Shown here piece after piece: positions 49,363 through 59,599 of a stretch of 64,000 nt of DNA (position 1 is the stretch's first letter; each line of letters starts with the position of its first letter). The notes beneath the pieces were generated by a model. It did no database searches. It saw only the letters and a list, made by a program, of their open reading frames with translations, and was not told where the DNA came from. This stretch comes from Malania oleifera. Its lineage: Eukaryota; Streptophyta; Magnoliopsida; Santalales; Ximeniaceae. Location: assembly GCF_029873635.1 (NCBI RefSeq), contig NC_080423.1, forward strand, positions 96,991,025-97,055,024, given 5' to 3'. The position numbers and the translations under genes are program-made.

Positions 49363-50279
49363 AGCAGTAATTGTCAGAGGGGTTTGACATAAAAGACTTA
49401 GGTTCAGCAAAGTAGATACTTAGGATGCGGATATCCATAGATGAGCAACAAGGAATGTTGTGGTTATCTCAGTCGGAGTATATTAAACATGTTTTACAGA
49501 GATTCAACATGAGTAGTGCCAAAGCGGTAAATACACCATTGGCCGGTCACTTCCGCCTCTCCAAGGATCAAGCTCCCCAGACATATGAAGAGAAGGACTT
49601 CATGGCTAAGGTACCTTACGCCTCAGCCATTGGAAGTCTCATGTATGCCATGGTTTGTACCAGACCAGACATTGGCCAAGTAGTGGGAGTTGTTAGCAGG
49701 TTTATATCAAATCCAGAGGAGACTCACTGGGAAGCAGTGAAGTGGATCTTGAGGTATCTACGTGGCATTATTGATAAGTGTCTATGTTTCGGCAAAGGAG
49801 ACTTGAAAATTTAAGGGTATAGTGATGCCGATTTTGCTGGTGAAGTTGATCACCACAGAAACATCACCGGATATGTGTTCACTGTTGGCACAACAACTAT
49901 TAGTTGGAACAGTTGGATGTCACAAATAGAAAAGATTGTTGCCCTATTCCCTACAGAAGCTGAGTATGTAGTAGTGACAGAAGCCAATAAAGAGATGATT
50001 TGGCTTCAAGGTTTGTTGACAAAGCTCGGAATAAAGCAGGTAAGGAATGTTTTGCACAGCGACAGTCAGAGTGCAATACATCTAATAAAGAACTCTGCAT
50101 TTCATTCTAAAACCAAACATATTGGACTTCGTTATCACTTCGTCAGATCTCTATTAGAGGATGGAGTGCTGACACTTGAAAAAATCCAAGGTAGCAGGAA
50201 TCTAGTAGACATGTTGATAAAGGTGGTGACTATAGAGAAGCTTAAATTGTGCTCAATTTCAGTTGGTCTTCATGTTTGA
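49363..50279 (+). pseudogene. Element E RT thumb and RNase H
   Basis: 49425-49814 holds LSQSEYIKHVLQRFNMSSAK and YASAIGSLMYAMVCTRPDIG. After a stop, 49875-50279 holds RNase H (PTEAEYVVVTEANKEMIWLQ, SDSQSAIHLIKNSAFHSKTK, then KHIGLRYHFVRSLLEDGVL). RNase H removes element RNA after cDNA synthesis. The frame closes normally about 70 bp before the 3' LTR. Confidence 0.87.
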
Positions 50280-50336
50280 AGACAAATTTGAGCACATCAT
50301 TTACCTATATATTGTTTGAGATGGTGTCCTCGTCTC

Positions 50337-50348
50337 CAAGTGGGAGAT
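50337..50348 (+). promoter_or_regulatory. Polypurine tract of element E
   Basis: AAGTGGGAGAT lies directly before the TGTTGAGC terminus of the 3' LTR. Confidence 0.8.
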
Positions 50349-50828
50349 TGTTGAGCTGTAGTGGAGACGGTGCCAGTATTGATGAGTTGTAATGGAGATG
50401 GTGCCAGTATTGTTAAGCTTTAGAGTGCCAGCATTGTTGAGTTGTAGTGACAGTGCCAACCACTTCTACCAACCCCAACTCAACTTCATTAAATCTCATT
50501 ACCACCTACCATTCCCATCCATCTCCATCCATGACTATATATATATATATATATGGAGATGTGTGTGTGTGAAATATATAAGTGTGTAATTTAGTTGAAG
50601 GTGAGAGACAGTGAGAGGTGAGAGAGAGAGAGAGAGAGTTGAGTTGAGTGGAGGGCAATTGCCTCCTCCTCCTCCTTATATTTTCTCGTAGTTTTAGTGA
50701 AGATTGGTGTACTCCGTGGACGTAGGCCAGTTTGGGTCGAACCACGTTAAATCTTGGTGTTTATTTCTTGCATTTCTTGCTTGTTTATTTATATTTGTAG
50801 TGTGATTGTTGCTCCTCAATCCCCAACA
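50349..50828 (+). repeat. 3' LTR of element E
   Basis: 480 bp from TGTTGAGCTGTAG to CCCCAACA. It contains four units of the terminal tandem array, TATA-like repeats at about 50535-50555 and GA repeats at 50618-50638. Confidence 0.88.
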
Positions 50829-51371
50829 GCCTATAAAAAGATAGGGTAAAGCCCAGCCCACCCATAGCACTTGCACAATACAATGTGCCCCAAGCATACC
50901 CTACAGTCAACTATACATATCACAGCACCTTATGCATATGCAATGTGCAAGCACCACCTTATGGAGCCTAGGTAGATTATCCATATTCTAATTTCCATGG
51001 GTACAAGGTATGGGAGAGACACTCTTCTAAACACATGTTTTCTTCCTTAACTTTCAAATTTGGTATACATATCTCTCAAAGGTGTTGTATGTGTTGTGTG
51101 GTTTTAAAAACCTCATTGAAGGCTATCTTAATAGACTTCCTGTTTTTAGGATTCAAAAGTGAAGGAGTTTCAATTCACATTTTTGAAGTTTATGTTGATC
51201 TTATTCTAACTAATTGAATTTCCACAGCATTTATTTTATAACAAAAAAAGAAAAAATCTATTCATGAGAAGAAAGACTTACAACGGATGGAGAATAAGAA
51301 ACCCTCCCAAAAAGAAACAGAAAATAAGCAAACTAGAAAACAATTACATCAAAGCTGAATTTTCATAATAT
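50829..51371. other. Intergenic DNA, no gene seen
   Basis: AT-rich, with no coding or repeat signal that I recognise. Confidence 0.5.
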
Positions 51372-51990
51372 TTGTTGGAAATATAGATGATATCATGTGC
51401 TTTAACTGCTTTCTATGATTTCAAATATATTTCCAAGAATATTGGCAAGATAGCTTTAAGATTGAGTTCTTATAAAGATTCTTGTGGAAAAATCGAGCTA
51501 AGAATCTTCTCATTCTGTACTTCATTGATTTATCCACTTTGTGAATTGGATCTTCTAATAGGAGTTTTCCTTGACAAACATCTTGTAATTAGGTGTGAGG
51601 CGTTATACTTGGCTGAAAGAGCTAAGGGAGGACAGGTAGTCTGTTGATTGTGAGGCAATTTTTCTTCAAGGACTAATAGTTCTTTTAGTTATTGAAGGAT
51701 ACTTAATTTTGTGGTGTTACGGAATAACATTTGTGAGTGGATCTGATCTTGACAATGGAGAACATTAGAAAGTGAATTTTCAAGGGGCATAGAGTGTACA
51801 TGAGGACAAAGTTAGGCCAAACCACTAAATTCGTTTGCATCTCTCTTCCTTCACTCTCTTTAAATTGACTTCATGATTGTTTTTCGATTGCTTACATGTT
51901 TTAAATTTGTGATATAAATTAGGATCAAGTTGGACTTGCCTTAGCTTTTTGTAATAACCCAATTCAACCCACTCTTGGTTCGTTAACAAG
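51372..51990 (+). repeat. Diverged copia-type LTR remnant
   Basis: Begins TGTTGGAAATATAG and ends with AACCCAATTCAACCCACTC and TTGGTTCGTTAACA. It shares CTTCACTCTCTTTAAATT with the LTR of copia H. No internal region remains. Confidence 0.55.
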
Positions 51991-52720
51991 GACCATTTTT
52001 AAGGAATTGTCAAGGAGAATGTGATATAAATGTTTCACAAAAATAGCAAGATGGCATGCAGAAAAAGTACACATTTTCATCCAATCCTGCCCACTCCCAC
52101 CAGAAAACTTAAAAAAAGCAAAAAAAAAAAAAAAGGAAAAAGAAACCTAACCTAATCCAATTTAAACTAAGCTTTGATTATAGAGGATTAATCTGAGGTA
52201 GGTTACAGGCTTGAAATTAAGTGGTGATAAGCTGTATTTGTTTGCTCTTAAATGTTGCATAACAGCAGGATAACATAAGCTCTAAAGTCTAAACACAAAA
52301 CATTACTAGAAGCATAGGAGAAAATTCACTTACAGAAGACTTTCCAGTTCAACACAAATGACACTTTCAAGGGAACTCGACTCTTCAATGTCCAGATGAT
52401 GCCTCAGCTCATAAATTGCAATCTACTCTAGACTTCACCTTTTCTTGTATATCATATCATGTCTTTTTGTATATAACCTCCTGCATATCATGGTGAAATT
52501 CTGCACTGTCGCTTGGTGGACTGATTTCTCTTGGGACCAGGATCACTATTTCAGTTTCCTTTTCAGTTATGTATTACTGTAACAGTTTCAGTTACTATAT
52601 TATAAAGACTAGAAGTCTAGGACTCTCATGCTTGATTCTCTACAAAAGCATCTCCATATACTATGAATTCTGATTTCTGATCCCAAGAAAAAAAATTGCC
52701 CACTAAAATATCAAATTGCA
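51991..52720. other. Intergenic DNA, no gene seen
   Basis: No coding signal. A-rich runs at about 52110-52140. It may hold the 3' flank of the nuclease gene fragment that follows on the minus strand. Confidence 0.45.
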
Positions 52721-53401
52721 TCAATTTTGCAGTTTTCCATGAATTTCACGCACCAATAACTTAAAGCCATCAACTAGGTGTTCGCTTTCAAAAATAATGT
52801 AATTACATAATTCATGTCTTGGTGCAGGCCTGAGGGGTCTCAATTGAGTGAGGGGATTACTGAAAACATAACTACTGCACGAGTCCCTCGCTGGCTGAAC
52901 GTGCCTCCACCAGAAGTCAGATAATGCAATCTTCAGAACATCCCAATATTCGGAATCTCTGTATATCCTAAATAAACTACTTCCCTTTGGAGTCCAAACA
53001 TAGAAATCTATCCAATCCCTGTCCATGATTTCCATTAAACCCTGAGCTTGAGGCATACAATAAAGGGAAACGCGTGACCAAGGGGAAGCCCTCTTCATAT
53101 CTCCATTAAAAAAAGGATATTTTATCTCCAGAATTCCCCTGGAAGGCGACCCTTAAACAAGGCTGTCAACTGCTCCATCTGGTGAAGCTGCAAGCCAGTT
53201 GTCCTTTGGATCCTTCCTACCATAGACCTGAAATTCATCTTCAAATAAATTCTGGCTGCTATCGTTTCTTCTATTATTACAACGCGAAGCAAACAAACCC
53301 AAAAGATAGCTGTTCCTGCTCCAGTGATATGGCCACAGACGAACAATGTGAGGGAGTGCAAATTTTTCACTGCCCAGGAAATGACAAATGTAAGAAATCA
53401 A
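52721..53401 (-). pseudogene. YqaJ-type exonuclease gene fragment
   Basis: A single minus-strand frame from 53401 to 52721 with one internal TAA at 53153. Before it: FQVYGRKDPKDNWLAASPDG. After it: RGILEIKYPFFNGDM, ASPWSRVSLYCMPQAQGLME, IMDRDWIDFYVWTPKGSSLF and IALSDFWWRHVQPARDSCSS. This matches plant nuclear proteins with a YqaJ viral-recombinase (lambda-exonuclease-like) domain, a PD-(D/E)XK fold. The catalytic Asp (SPDG) and the ExK (LEIK) are both visible. Substrate and role of the plant family are not settled. The region upstream of 53250 no longer aligns in one frame, so 5' exons or sequence are lost. It is probably a pseudogene; one exon of a gene with a sequencing error is the alternative. 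Confidence 0.65.
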
Positions 53402-54097
53402 TTGAATGAACGATACAACAAATCCTCAAATTAAAATTTTAAGCATACACTCAACTTGAAGTGAAAAAAGGAGATTAACATAAAGATCAACTAGGTAATA
53501 GTTTTTATCAAAGATTAATGGAATGCAGAAAAAAATAAAAGAAAAAAAGGAATAGGGACTTGTACGAAATTTTTTCTTGACCAAGAGAAAACCTATAATA
53601 ATTTACCTGGGGGAAAGATATCGTTGGTGTTTATAAATCTGTTGTATTTTTTGGATTAACTCTCCTTCATAACTGAACCGAATTTTTGTTTAATTCTGTT
53701 AATTGAATTAAATTATAAATAATTATGAAAAAAAATATTGTTGTTCTTAAAAAAATCTCAAATTAGTCCTATGGCTAATTAGATGTCTGTCTGTTCGAGA
53801 ATAGGAAAAAATTAACATAATTGGCAAAACAATAATGTATTGAAAACTTAAAATTAATGAAAATAATGTTTCTTGTATATGTATCTAAAGGGTCTAAAGA
53901 AACTAGCAGAAAAACAATCTCAAACCCAAACCCTGTGTGATTTTCTATTTTCTGATGGGGACAGCAAGCGTGTTTGATTCTCTATTTTCTTCTGCTCATC
54001 AAACCACTGAAGAATACCATAATTTTTTTAATTATCTTTTTAGCTCAACAATTAATCAAAACAACAAGACAATATATGTGTGTGTGTGTATATATAT
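53402..54097. other. Intergenic DNA, no gene seen
   Basis: AT-rich. It ends in a GT/AT microsatellite (54075-54097) into which copia element F inserted. Confidence 0.5.
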
Positions 54098-54805
54098 TGT
54101 TGGGTTTTGTGGAGCCTAGTTATGTTTGTTCCATGGAGCGAAGGCCCAAGCCTGGTTAGAAATACTGAGAGTCTTGCCCAAGAGCTCGACCAGGAAGGCC
54201 CTGAAGGGCAACCAAGTCGAGATTTTGAGATTTCCTGAAGGACGAGATCTTGAGAGGCTCGACCATCATCTCAACCAACAAGACTTAATGGTGCGACTTG
54301 GTTGAGGATTCTGAATTTCAAGTTCCTGGTTCCCTGCAAGGCTCGACCAGGGCACGACCTTGGAAATACAGTGGTGCGACTAGGTCGAGACGATGATCTT
54401 CTTTGTGAGATTTCGACAGAACTTTCCTATTTTGATAGTTTTGATCTTGTAAACCCTATGATATATAATTCTAATGTTCGTCTATGTGGGTACAGCAGCG
54501 TAGCAAAGTGTAGCGGTGTGTAGAGTGTTTTGAGCTCTTGTGTGCACGATCCAAAGGTGTTTGATTTGGTGTTTAGGGGGTGTGCACGTTGTTTCTTCCT
54601 TGTTGAGACTGAGAGAAATTGTAATTGCTGCACTTTGTATACTTCCCTGATAATAGTGAAATCCCTACAACTTTGTAGACGTAGGCAAAATCCCTACAAC
54701 TCCGTGCGTGTGATTTTTTCTTTGGCATGTGTGTTTGTCTCTATCTTGTTTCTCATAGGTTTTGTATTCTGGGAATTTTCACGTGTTTGTTTATTCTCCC
54801 TTACA
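54098..54805 (+). repeat. 5' LTR of element F
   Basis: 708 bp. It contains a cluster of GCTCGACC/GGTCGAG motifs (54185-54400) followed by the TATA-like GATATATAATT (54460-54470). Confidence 0.88.
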
Positions 54806-54825
54806 ACTAGTATCAGAGCCTACGG
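54806..54825 (+). promoter_or_regulatory. Primer-binding site of element F
   Basis: CTAGTATCAGAGCC follows the LTR directly. It is complementary to initiator Met tRNA with one mismatch. Confidence 0.75.
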
Positions 54826-54845
54826 TTAGGCTTGAGTGGGAGCAA

Positions 54846-55163
54846 TGGCAGAGGAAGCGGGAAAGGCGCCTGGAATAGAAAAGTTTGATGGCACAGACTT
54901 TGGATTCTAGAGGATGCAAATCTAGGATTATCTCTATGGGAAACGTTCGGATGTCATTGCCCAATGGGTTTGTTTGGTTACTGGAGAAGGTACGACATAT
55001 TCTTGACTTGAGAAGGAATTTGATTTTTGTCGAACAACTTGATGATGAAGGGCATGCAATGGTGTTTATTGGTGGTACTTGGAAAGTTACAAAGGGAGCC
55101 AAAGTACAGGCTTATGGATACTTTATACATGACCTCAAGTCTAAGAGACACGATTGTAGTTGA
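54846..55163 (+). pseudogene. Element F gag start fused to protease end
   Basis: ATG at 54846 opens a gag start (KFDGTDFGF) with stops. By about 54960 the sequence has jumped to the end of the protease region (VRHILDLRRNLIFVEQLDDE). By comparison with element E roughly 1 kb is missing, including the zinc knuckle and the protease active site. F therefore could not make its own particle. Confidence 0.8.
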
Positions 55164-56022
55164 TGAAGCAAGTACTGATACAAGTCTATGACACCGCAGA
55201 CTTGGTCACATGAGTGAGAAAGGGATGAAGATGTTGTTGTCACAAAGGAAACTATCAGAATTTAAGTCCATTGATTTTGACTTGTGTGAAAGCTGCATTT
55301 TAGGGAAACAGGAAAGGGTGGGTTTCTTGAAATCCGGCAAGACACCGAAGGCTAAAAAATTGGAGTTAGTGTACATTGATTTGTAGGGGCCTTCTCCGGC
55401 TGCATCCTTTGGAGGATCAAGATATTACATCACCTTCATTGATGACTTAACTAGAAAGGTATGAGTTTATTTTCTGAAAAATAAATCTGATGTATTTGAC
55501 ACTTTTAAGAAGTGGAAGGCTATGGTTAAGGCTGAGACAGGTTTGAAAGTAAAATGTTTAAGGTCAAGCAATGGAGGAGAGTACATAGATGGAGGGTTCA
55601 AAGAGTATTGTGTTGCATATGGAATCAGAATGGAAGAGACCATTCCTGGGACACCACAACAAAATGGTGTGGTTGAGCGCATGAACAGAACTCTCAATGA
55701 GCGTGCTAGGAGCATGAGGTTGCATGCTGGACTACCAAAAACTTTCTGGGCTAATACTGTTAGCACTGCAACTTACCTAATAAACCGAGGACCTTTGGTT
55801 CCCATGAATTTTAGATTTCTTGAAGAGGTTTGGATTGATAAAGAGGTAAATTTTTCTCATTTAAAAGTTTTTGGTTGTGTTTCTTATGTTTATATTGATT
55901 TTGATGCTCGTAGTAAACTTGATGCAAAGTATAAAATATGTTTTTTCATTGGCTATGGTGATGAGAAATTTGGCTATAAGTTTTGGGACAAAATAAGAAA
56001 ATCATCAGAAGTAGAAATGTGA
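55164..56022 (+). pseudogene. Element F integrase
   Basis: HRRLGHMSEKGMKMLL (pre-integrase), CESCILGKQERVGF, then the core with FIDDLTRKV and PGTPQQNGVVERMNRTLNER. The second catalytic Asp is lost (SSNGGEY where a D precedes NGGEY in relatives). 55522-56022 stays open for 166 codons; stops at about 55384 and 55463 break the N-part. Confidence 0.85.
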
Positions 56023-56039
56023 TATTTAATGAATAGGTT

Positions 56040-57290
56040 ATGTACAAGGACAAATCAACTGTAGTGTTTGATGCCACAGAGATTGATCAGAAGAAATATG
56101 AATTTGTTAACTTAGATGAGTTGACTAAAAGCACTGTCCAAGAAAAGGATGAAGAGGACAGGGAGAATGTAGAATCACAGGTAGATCAAAGTACACATGT
56201 AGCTGCGGTCCATAGATCTTCCAGGACTATTAGATCTCCACAACATTATTCACTCGCTCTAAATTATCTCCTGTTGATCGATGGTGGTGAGCTAGAGTGT
56301 TATGATGAAGTCTTGCAGGATAAAAATTCAAGCAAGTGAGAGTTAGCCATGAAGGATGAGATGGATTCCTTATTAGGGAACCAGACATGGGAACAAACTG
56401 AATTGCCAGTAGGGAAGAAGGCTTTGCACAACAAGTGGGTATTCAGTGAGTATGATGGTAGCAAGCGCTACAAAGACAGATTAGTTGTCAAAGGGTTTCA
56501 GCAGAAGTAGGGCATTGACTTCACAGAAATATTTTCTCTAGTTGTGAAGATGTCTAAAATTAGACTGGTACTAGGAATGGTGACTACTGAAAACCTACAT
56601 TTTGAGCAGTTAGATGTGAAGACGACCTTCCTTCATGGTAACTTGGAGGACGACATTTACATGAGTCAATCAAAAGGGTTCATTGTCCAGGGACAAGAGA
56701 ATTTAGTCTGCAAACTGAGGAAGAGTTTGTATGGCCTAAAATAAGTCCAAGATAGTGGTACAAGAAATTTGACCGTTTTCTGCATAGAATTGAGTTCAAG
56801 AAATGTGAAGCTGATCACTGTTTCTATGTTAAGTTCTTTGGCAATTCTTACATCATTCTACTGTTGTATGTAAATGATATGCTTATTGCAGAGTTTAGCA
56901 TTGAGGAGATTAATAATCTGAATAAGCAATTGTCAAAGCAGTTTGCAATGAAGGATTTGGGAGTTGCAAAGCAAATCCTTGGAATGAGGATCATTAGAGA
57001 CAAGGTTAATGGTGCATTGAAGCTTTCACAATCAGAGTATGTGAAGAAAGTTCTTAGTAGATTCAACATGAATGAAGCTAAACCAATGAGCACACCCTTG
57101 GGTAGTCATTTCAAACTAAGCAAAGAACAATCACCAAAGACAGAAGAAGAAAGGGACCACATGAGCAAGGTGCCCTATGCCTTAGCTATTGGCAGCTTGA
57201 TGTATGTCATGGTGTGTATAAGGCCAGACATTACACAAGCAGTGGGAGTTGTGAGCAGATTCATGAGTAGGCCTGGAAAGCAGCATTGAG
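56040..57290 (+). pseudogene. Element F reverse transcriptase
   Basis: Pieces include RSSRTIRSPQHYSLALNYLL (linker), FEQLDVKTTFLHGNLEDDIY, CKLRKSLYGLK and the palm ILLLYVNDMLIA. The catalytic motif reads YVND, so the first Asp is Asn (AAT). Then LSQSEYVKKVLSRFNMNEAK and IGSLMYVMVCIRPDITQAVG follow. Several stops are present. Confidence 0.86.
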
Positions 57291-57827
57291 AGGCAGTCAA
57301 GTGGAAACTGAGATATCTGAAAGGTACATCAGATACATGTCTTTACTTCATAGATGCAAGTTTAAAATTGAAAGATTATGTAGATGCTGATTTTGCTGGT
57401 GATACTAACAGTAGAAAGTACTACTGGGTTTGTATTTACTCTGGTTGGTATAACTATATCTTGGGTTTGTGATCTACAAAAGATTGTTACTTTGTCTACT
57501 ATAGAAGCTGAGTATGTTGCAACAACTAAAACTGGAAAGGAAATGATTTGGCTACATGGTTTCTTAGATGAATTGGGTAAGAAGCAGAAGATGGACATTC
57601 TACACAGTGACAGTCAGAGTGCAATTTTTCTTGCTAAAAATTCAGCTTTTCATTCAAAGTCGAAGCATATATAGACAAAGTACAACTTTATTCGTTACCT
57701 TATTGAAGATAAGCTGGTAATACTTGAGAAGATCTGTGGATCTAAGAACTCGGTAGACATGTTGACTAAGAGTGTCACTATTGAGAAGCTGAAGTTGTGC
57801 ACAACTTCAGTTGGCCTTCTAGCTTGA
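57291..57827 (+). pseudogene. Element F RNase H
   Basis: 57384-57674 contains STIEAEYVATTKTGKEMIWL and LHSDSQSAIFLAKNSAFHSK. A TAG after SKHI and a frameshift before 57384 break it. The end continues to KSVTIEKLKLCTTSVGLL-like sequence about 90 bp before the 3' LTR. Confidence 0.83.
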
Positions 57828-57918
57828 GGATAGGAGGATGAGTTGCAGGGATAAGGGATTGTTTTTCTGAGGATTGCGGTTGATGTTGTTGATTCAACTA
57901 GTCTCCAAGTGGGAAATT

Positions 57919-58643
57919 TGTTGGGCTTTGTGGAGCCTAGTAATGTTTGATCCATGGAGTGAAGGCTTAGGTCGATAGTCCCACGTCTAGCTAGAAATAC
58001 CGAGAGTCTCGCCTAAGTGCTCGACCAGGAAGGCCCTGAAGGGCGACCAAGTCAAGATTCTAAGATTTCCTAAAGGACGAGATCTTGAAAGGCTCGACCA
58101 GCAAGACTTAATGGTGCGACTAGGTCGAGGATTCTGAAGTTCAAGTTCCTGGTTTCCCATGAGGCTCGGCCAGGGCACGACCTTGGAAATACAGGGGTGC
58201 GACTAGGTCGAGACAATGATCTTCTGTGCAAAATTTTGGCAGAATTTTCCTATTTTGATAGTTTTTATCTTGTAAACCCTAAGATATATAATTCTAATGT
58301 TCGTCTATGTGGGTAGAGCGGCGTAGCAAAGTGCAGCGACGTGTAGAGTGTTGTGAGCTCTTGTGTGCATGATCCAAAGGTGTTTGCTTTGGTGTTTAGG
58401 GGGTGTGCACGTTGTTTCTTCCTTGTTGAGACTGAGAGAAACTGTAATTGCTGCACTTTGTATACTTTGCTGATAATAGTGAAATCCCTGCAATTCCATG
58501 AACGTAGGCAAAATTGCCGAAACCACGTAAATATTGTCTTGTGCATGTGTGTGATTTTTGCTTTGGCATGTGTGCTTGTCTCTATCTTGTTTCTCAAAGG
58601 TTTTGTGTTTTGGGAATTTCCGCGTGTTTGTTTATTCCCCCTT

Positions 58644-58646
<3 letters not shown>
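57919..58646 (+). repeat. 3' LTR of element F
   Basis: 728 bp, collinear with the 5' LTR. The preceding purine tract AAGTGGGAAAT is at about 57907-57918. It repeats the GTCGA cluster (58018-58215) and the TATA-like box (58283-58293). Confidence 0.88.
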
Positions 58647-58683
<37 letters not shown>

Positions 58684-59599
58684 AACAATTTTTGCTCGAG
58701 CAAGAGACTTGAGGAAATACAAAGGAGTAGAGAAATACGAAAAATCGTTGAGTCGTCGGTGTCGTTGTTGTACAGCCAGGATTCTAGGAAGTCGTTGTTG
58801 ACTTGCTAGTTGAATGGGAAGTTAGGAAGTTGGGAACCCTTATTCCCAAATGCAATTGACAGATTCGAGTGCTTTAGCCAAAGTACTAGTGCGAAGTTGG
58901 GAAATAGGGAAAGGGAATTATAGCTCTGTGGAAGCACTGGAAGGTGGAAGCCGAAGGGGAAGTGCGAAGTGTGAACTGGGAAGTGGAAACAAGGAGTGAA
59001 AACTACGAACTGCGAACTGCCGAGTCGACTGCATGCGAAGTGGGAATTGCGAAGGGAAGTGGGAACTAGAACCTAAAATCCTAAATTATATAATTTATAT
59101 TTAATTATTAATTAATTAGATAAATCGGTTAATTTGGTCAACTGAACTTTACTTTCTCCATAACCGAATTGAAACCCGAATAACCGAATTTACCCAATTA
59201 TAAAACCAAACCAAACCGAATAACAAATTAACTGAACCAAACTAATTGAATTTAGTCGGTTAAAACCGAATTATGCTCACCTCTAGTCACTAAAGCAAAT
59301 TGTTGATTTTATTTTCTATTTTGTTGTGTTATTTTGTTTGAGGGACTTCTCCCTTTATTTGTAATTCATTTGTATTTGCCCCTTCGAGCTAATATATACT
59401 TTTTACGTTCTTCCATATATATATATATATATATATCTATTTGATGTGTTTAGATGATACTCTATTGTAATGATTTGAAGATCGAAAAAAGAGTCAACTA
59501 TGAGCTTTCTTGTTGAAAAGAGCAATCATTTTCATCTTCCTAAGTATTGATGCAAATTTGAGTCGAAGGCACAAATCCTTCAATGAATCGCTGCCATAT
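58647..59599. repeat. AT microsatellite, then repetitive GA-rich and AACCGAA-rich DNA
   Basis: (AT)n at 58647-58680. 58800-59060 is rich in GAAGTGGGAA/GCGAACTGC-type repeats. 59150-59290 has many AACCGAA motifs and ends GCTCACCTCTAG, a composition seen at ends of plant hAT-like repeats. A second (AT)n lies at 59416-59437. No gene was found. Confidence 0.5.

Larger units (their letters stand above)
45186..50828 (+). mobile_element. Ty1/copia retrotransposon E (Tork/TNT1-like)
   Basis: Plus-strand element: 5' LTR (about 45186-45655), primer-binding site, GC-rich leader (45680-46330), gag, protease, integrase, RT, RNase H, polypurine tract, 3' LTR (50349-50828). The copia gene order (integrase before RT) and YVDDILV assign the superfamily. 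Tork/TNT1-like is inferred from the gag, pol and leader style. Frameshifts, stops and lost aspartates make it inactive. No clear 5-bp duplication was found. Confidence 0.88.
54098..58646 (+). mobile_element. Ty1/copia retrotransposon F (Tork/TNT1-like), internally deleted
   Basis: Plus-strand element with LTRs at 54098-54805 and 57919-58646 that start TGTTGGG and end CTTACA. Most of gag and the first part of the protease are deleted. Integrase, RT and RNase H remain, with stops. It is inserted in an AT microsatellite (TATAT/ATATA on the two sides), so the target duplication cannot be read unambiguously. It is related in structure to element E, but the LTRs are unrelated in sequence. Confidence 0.88.
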
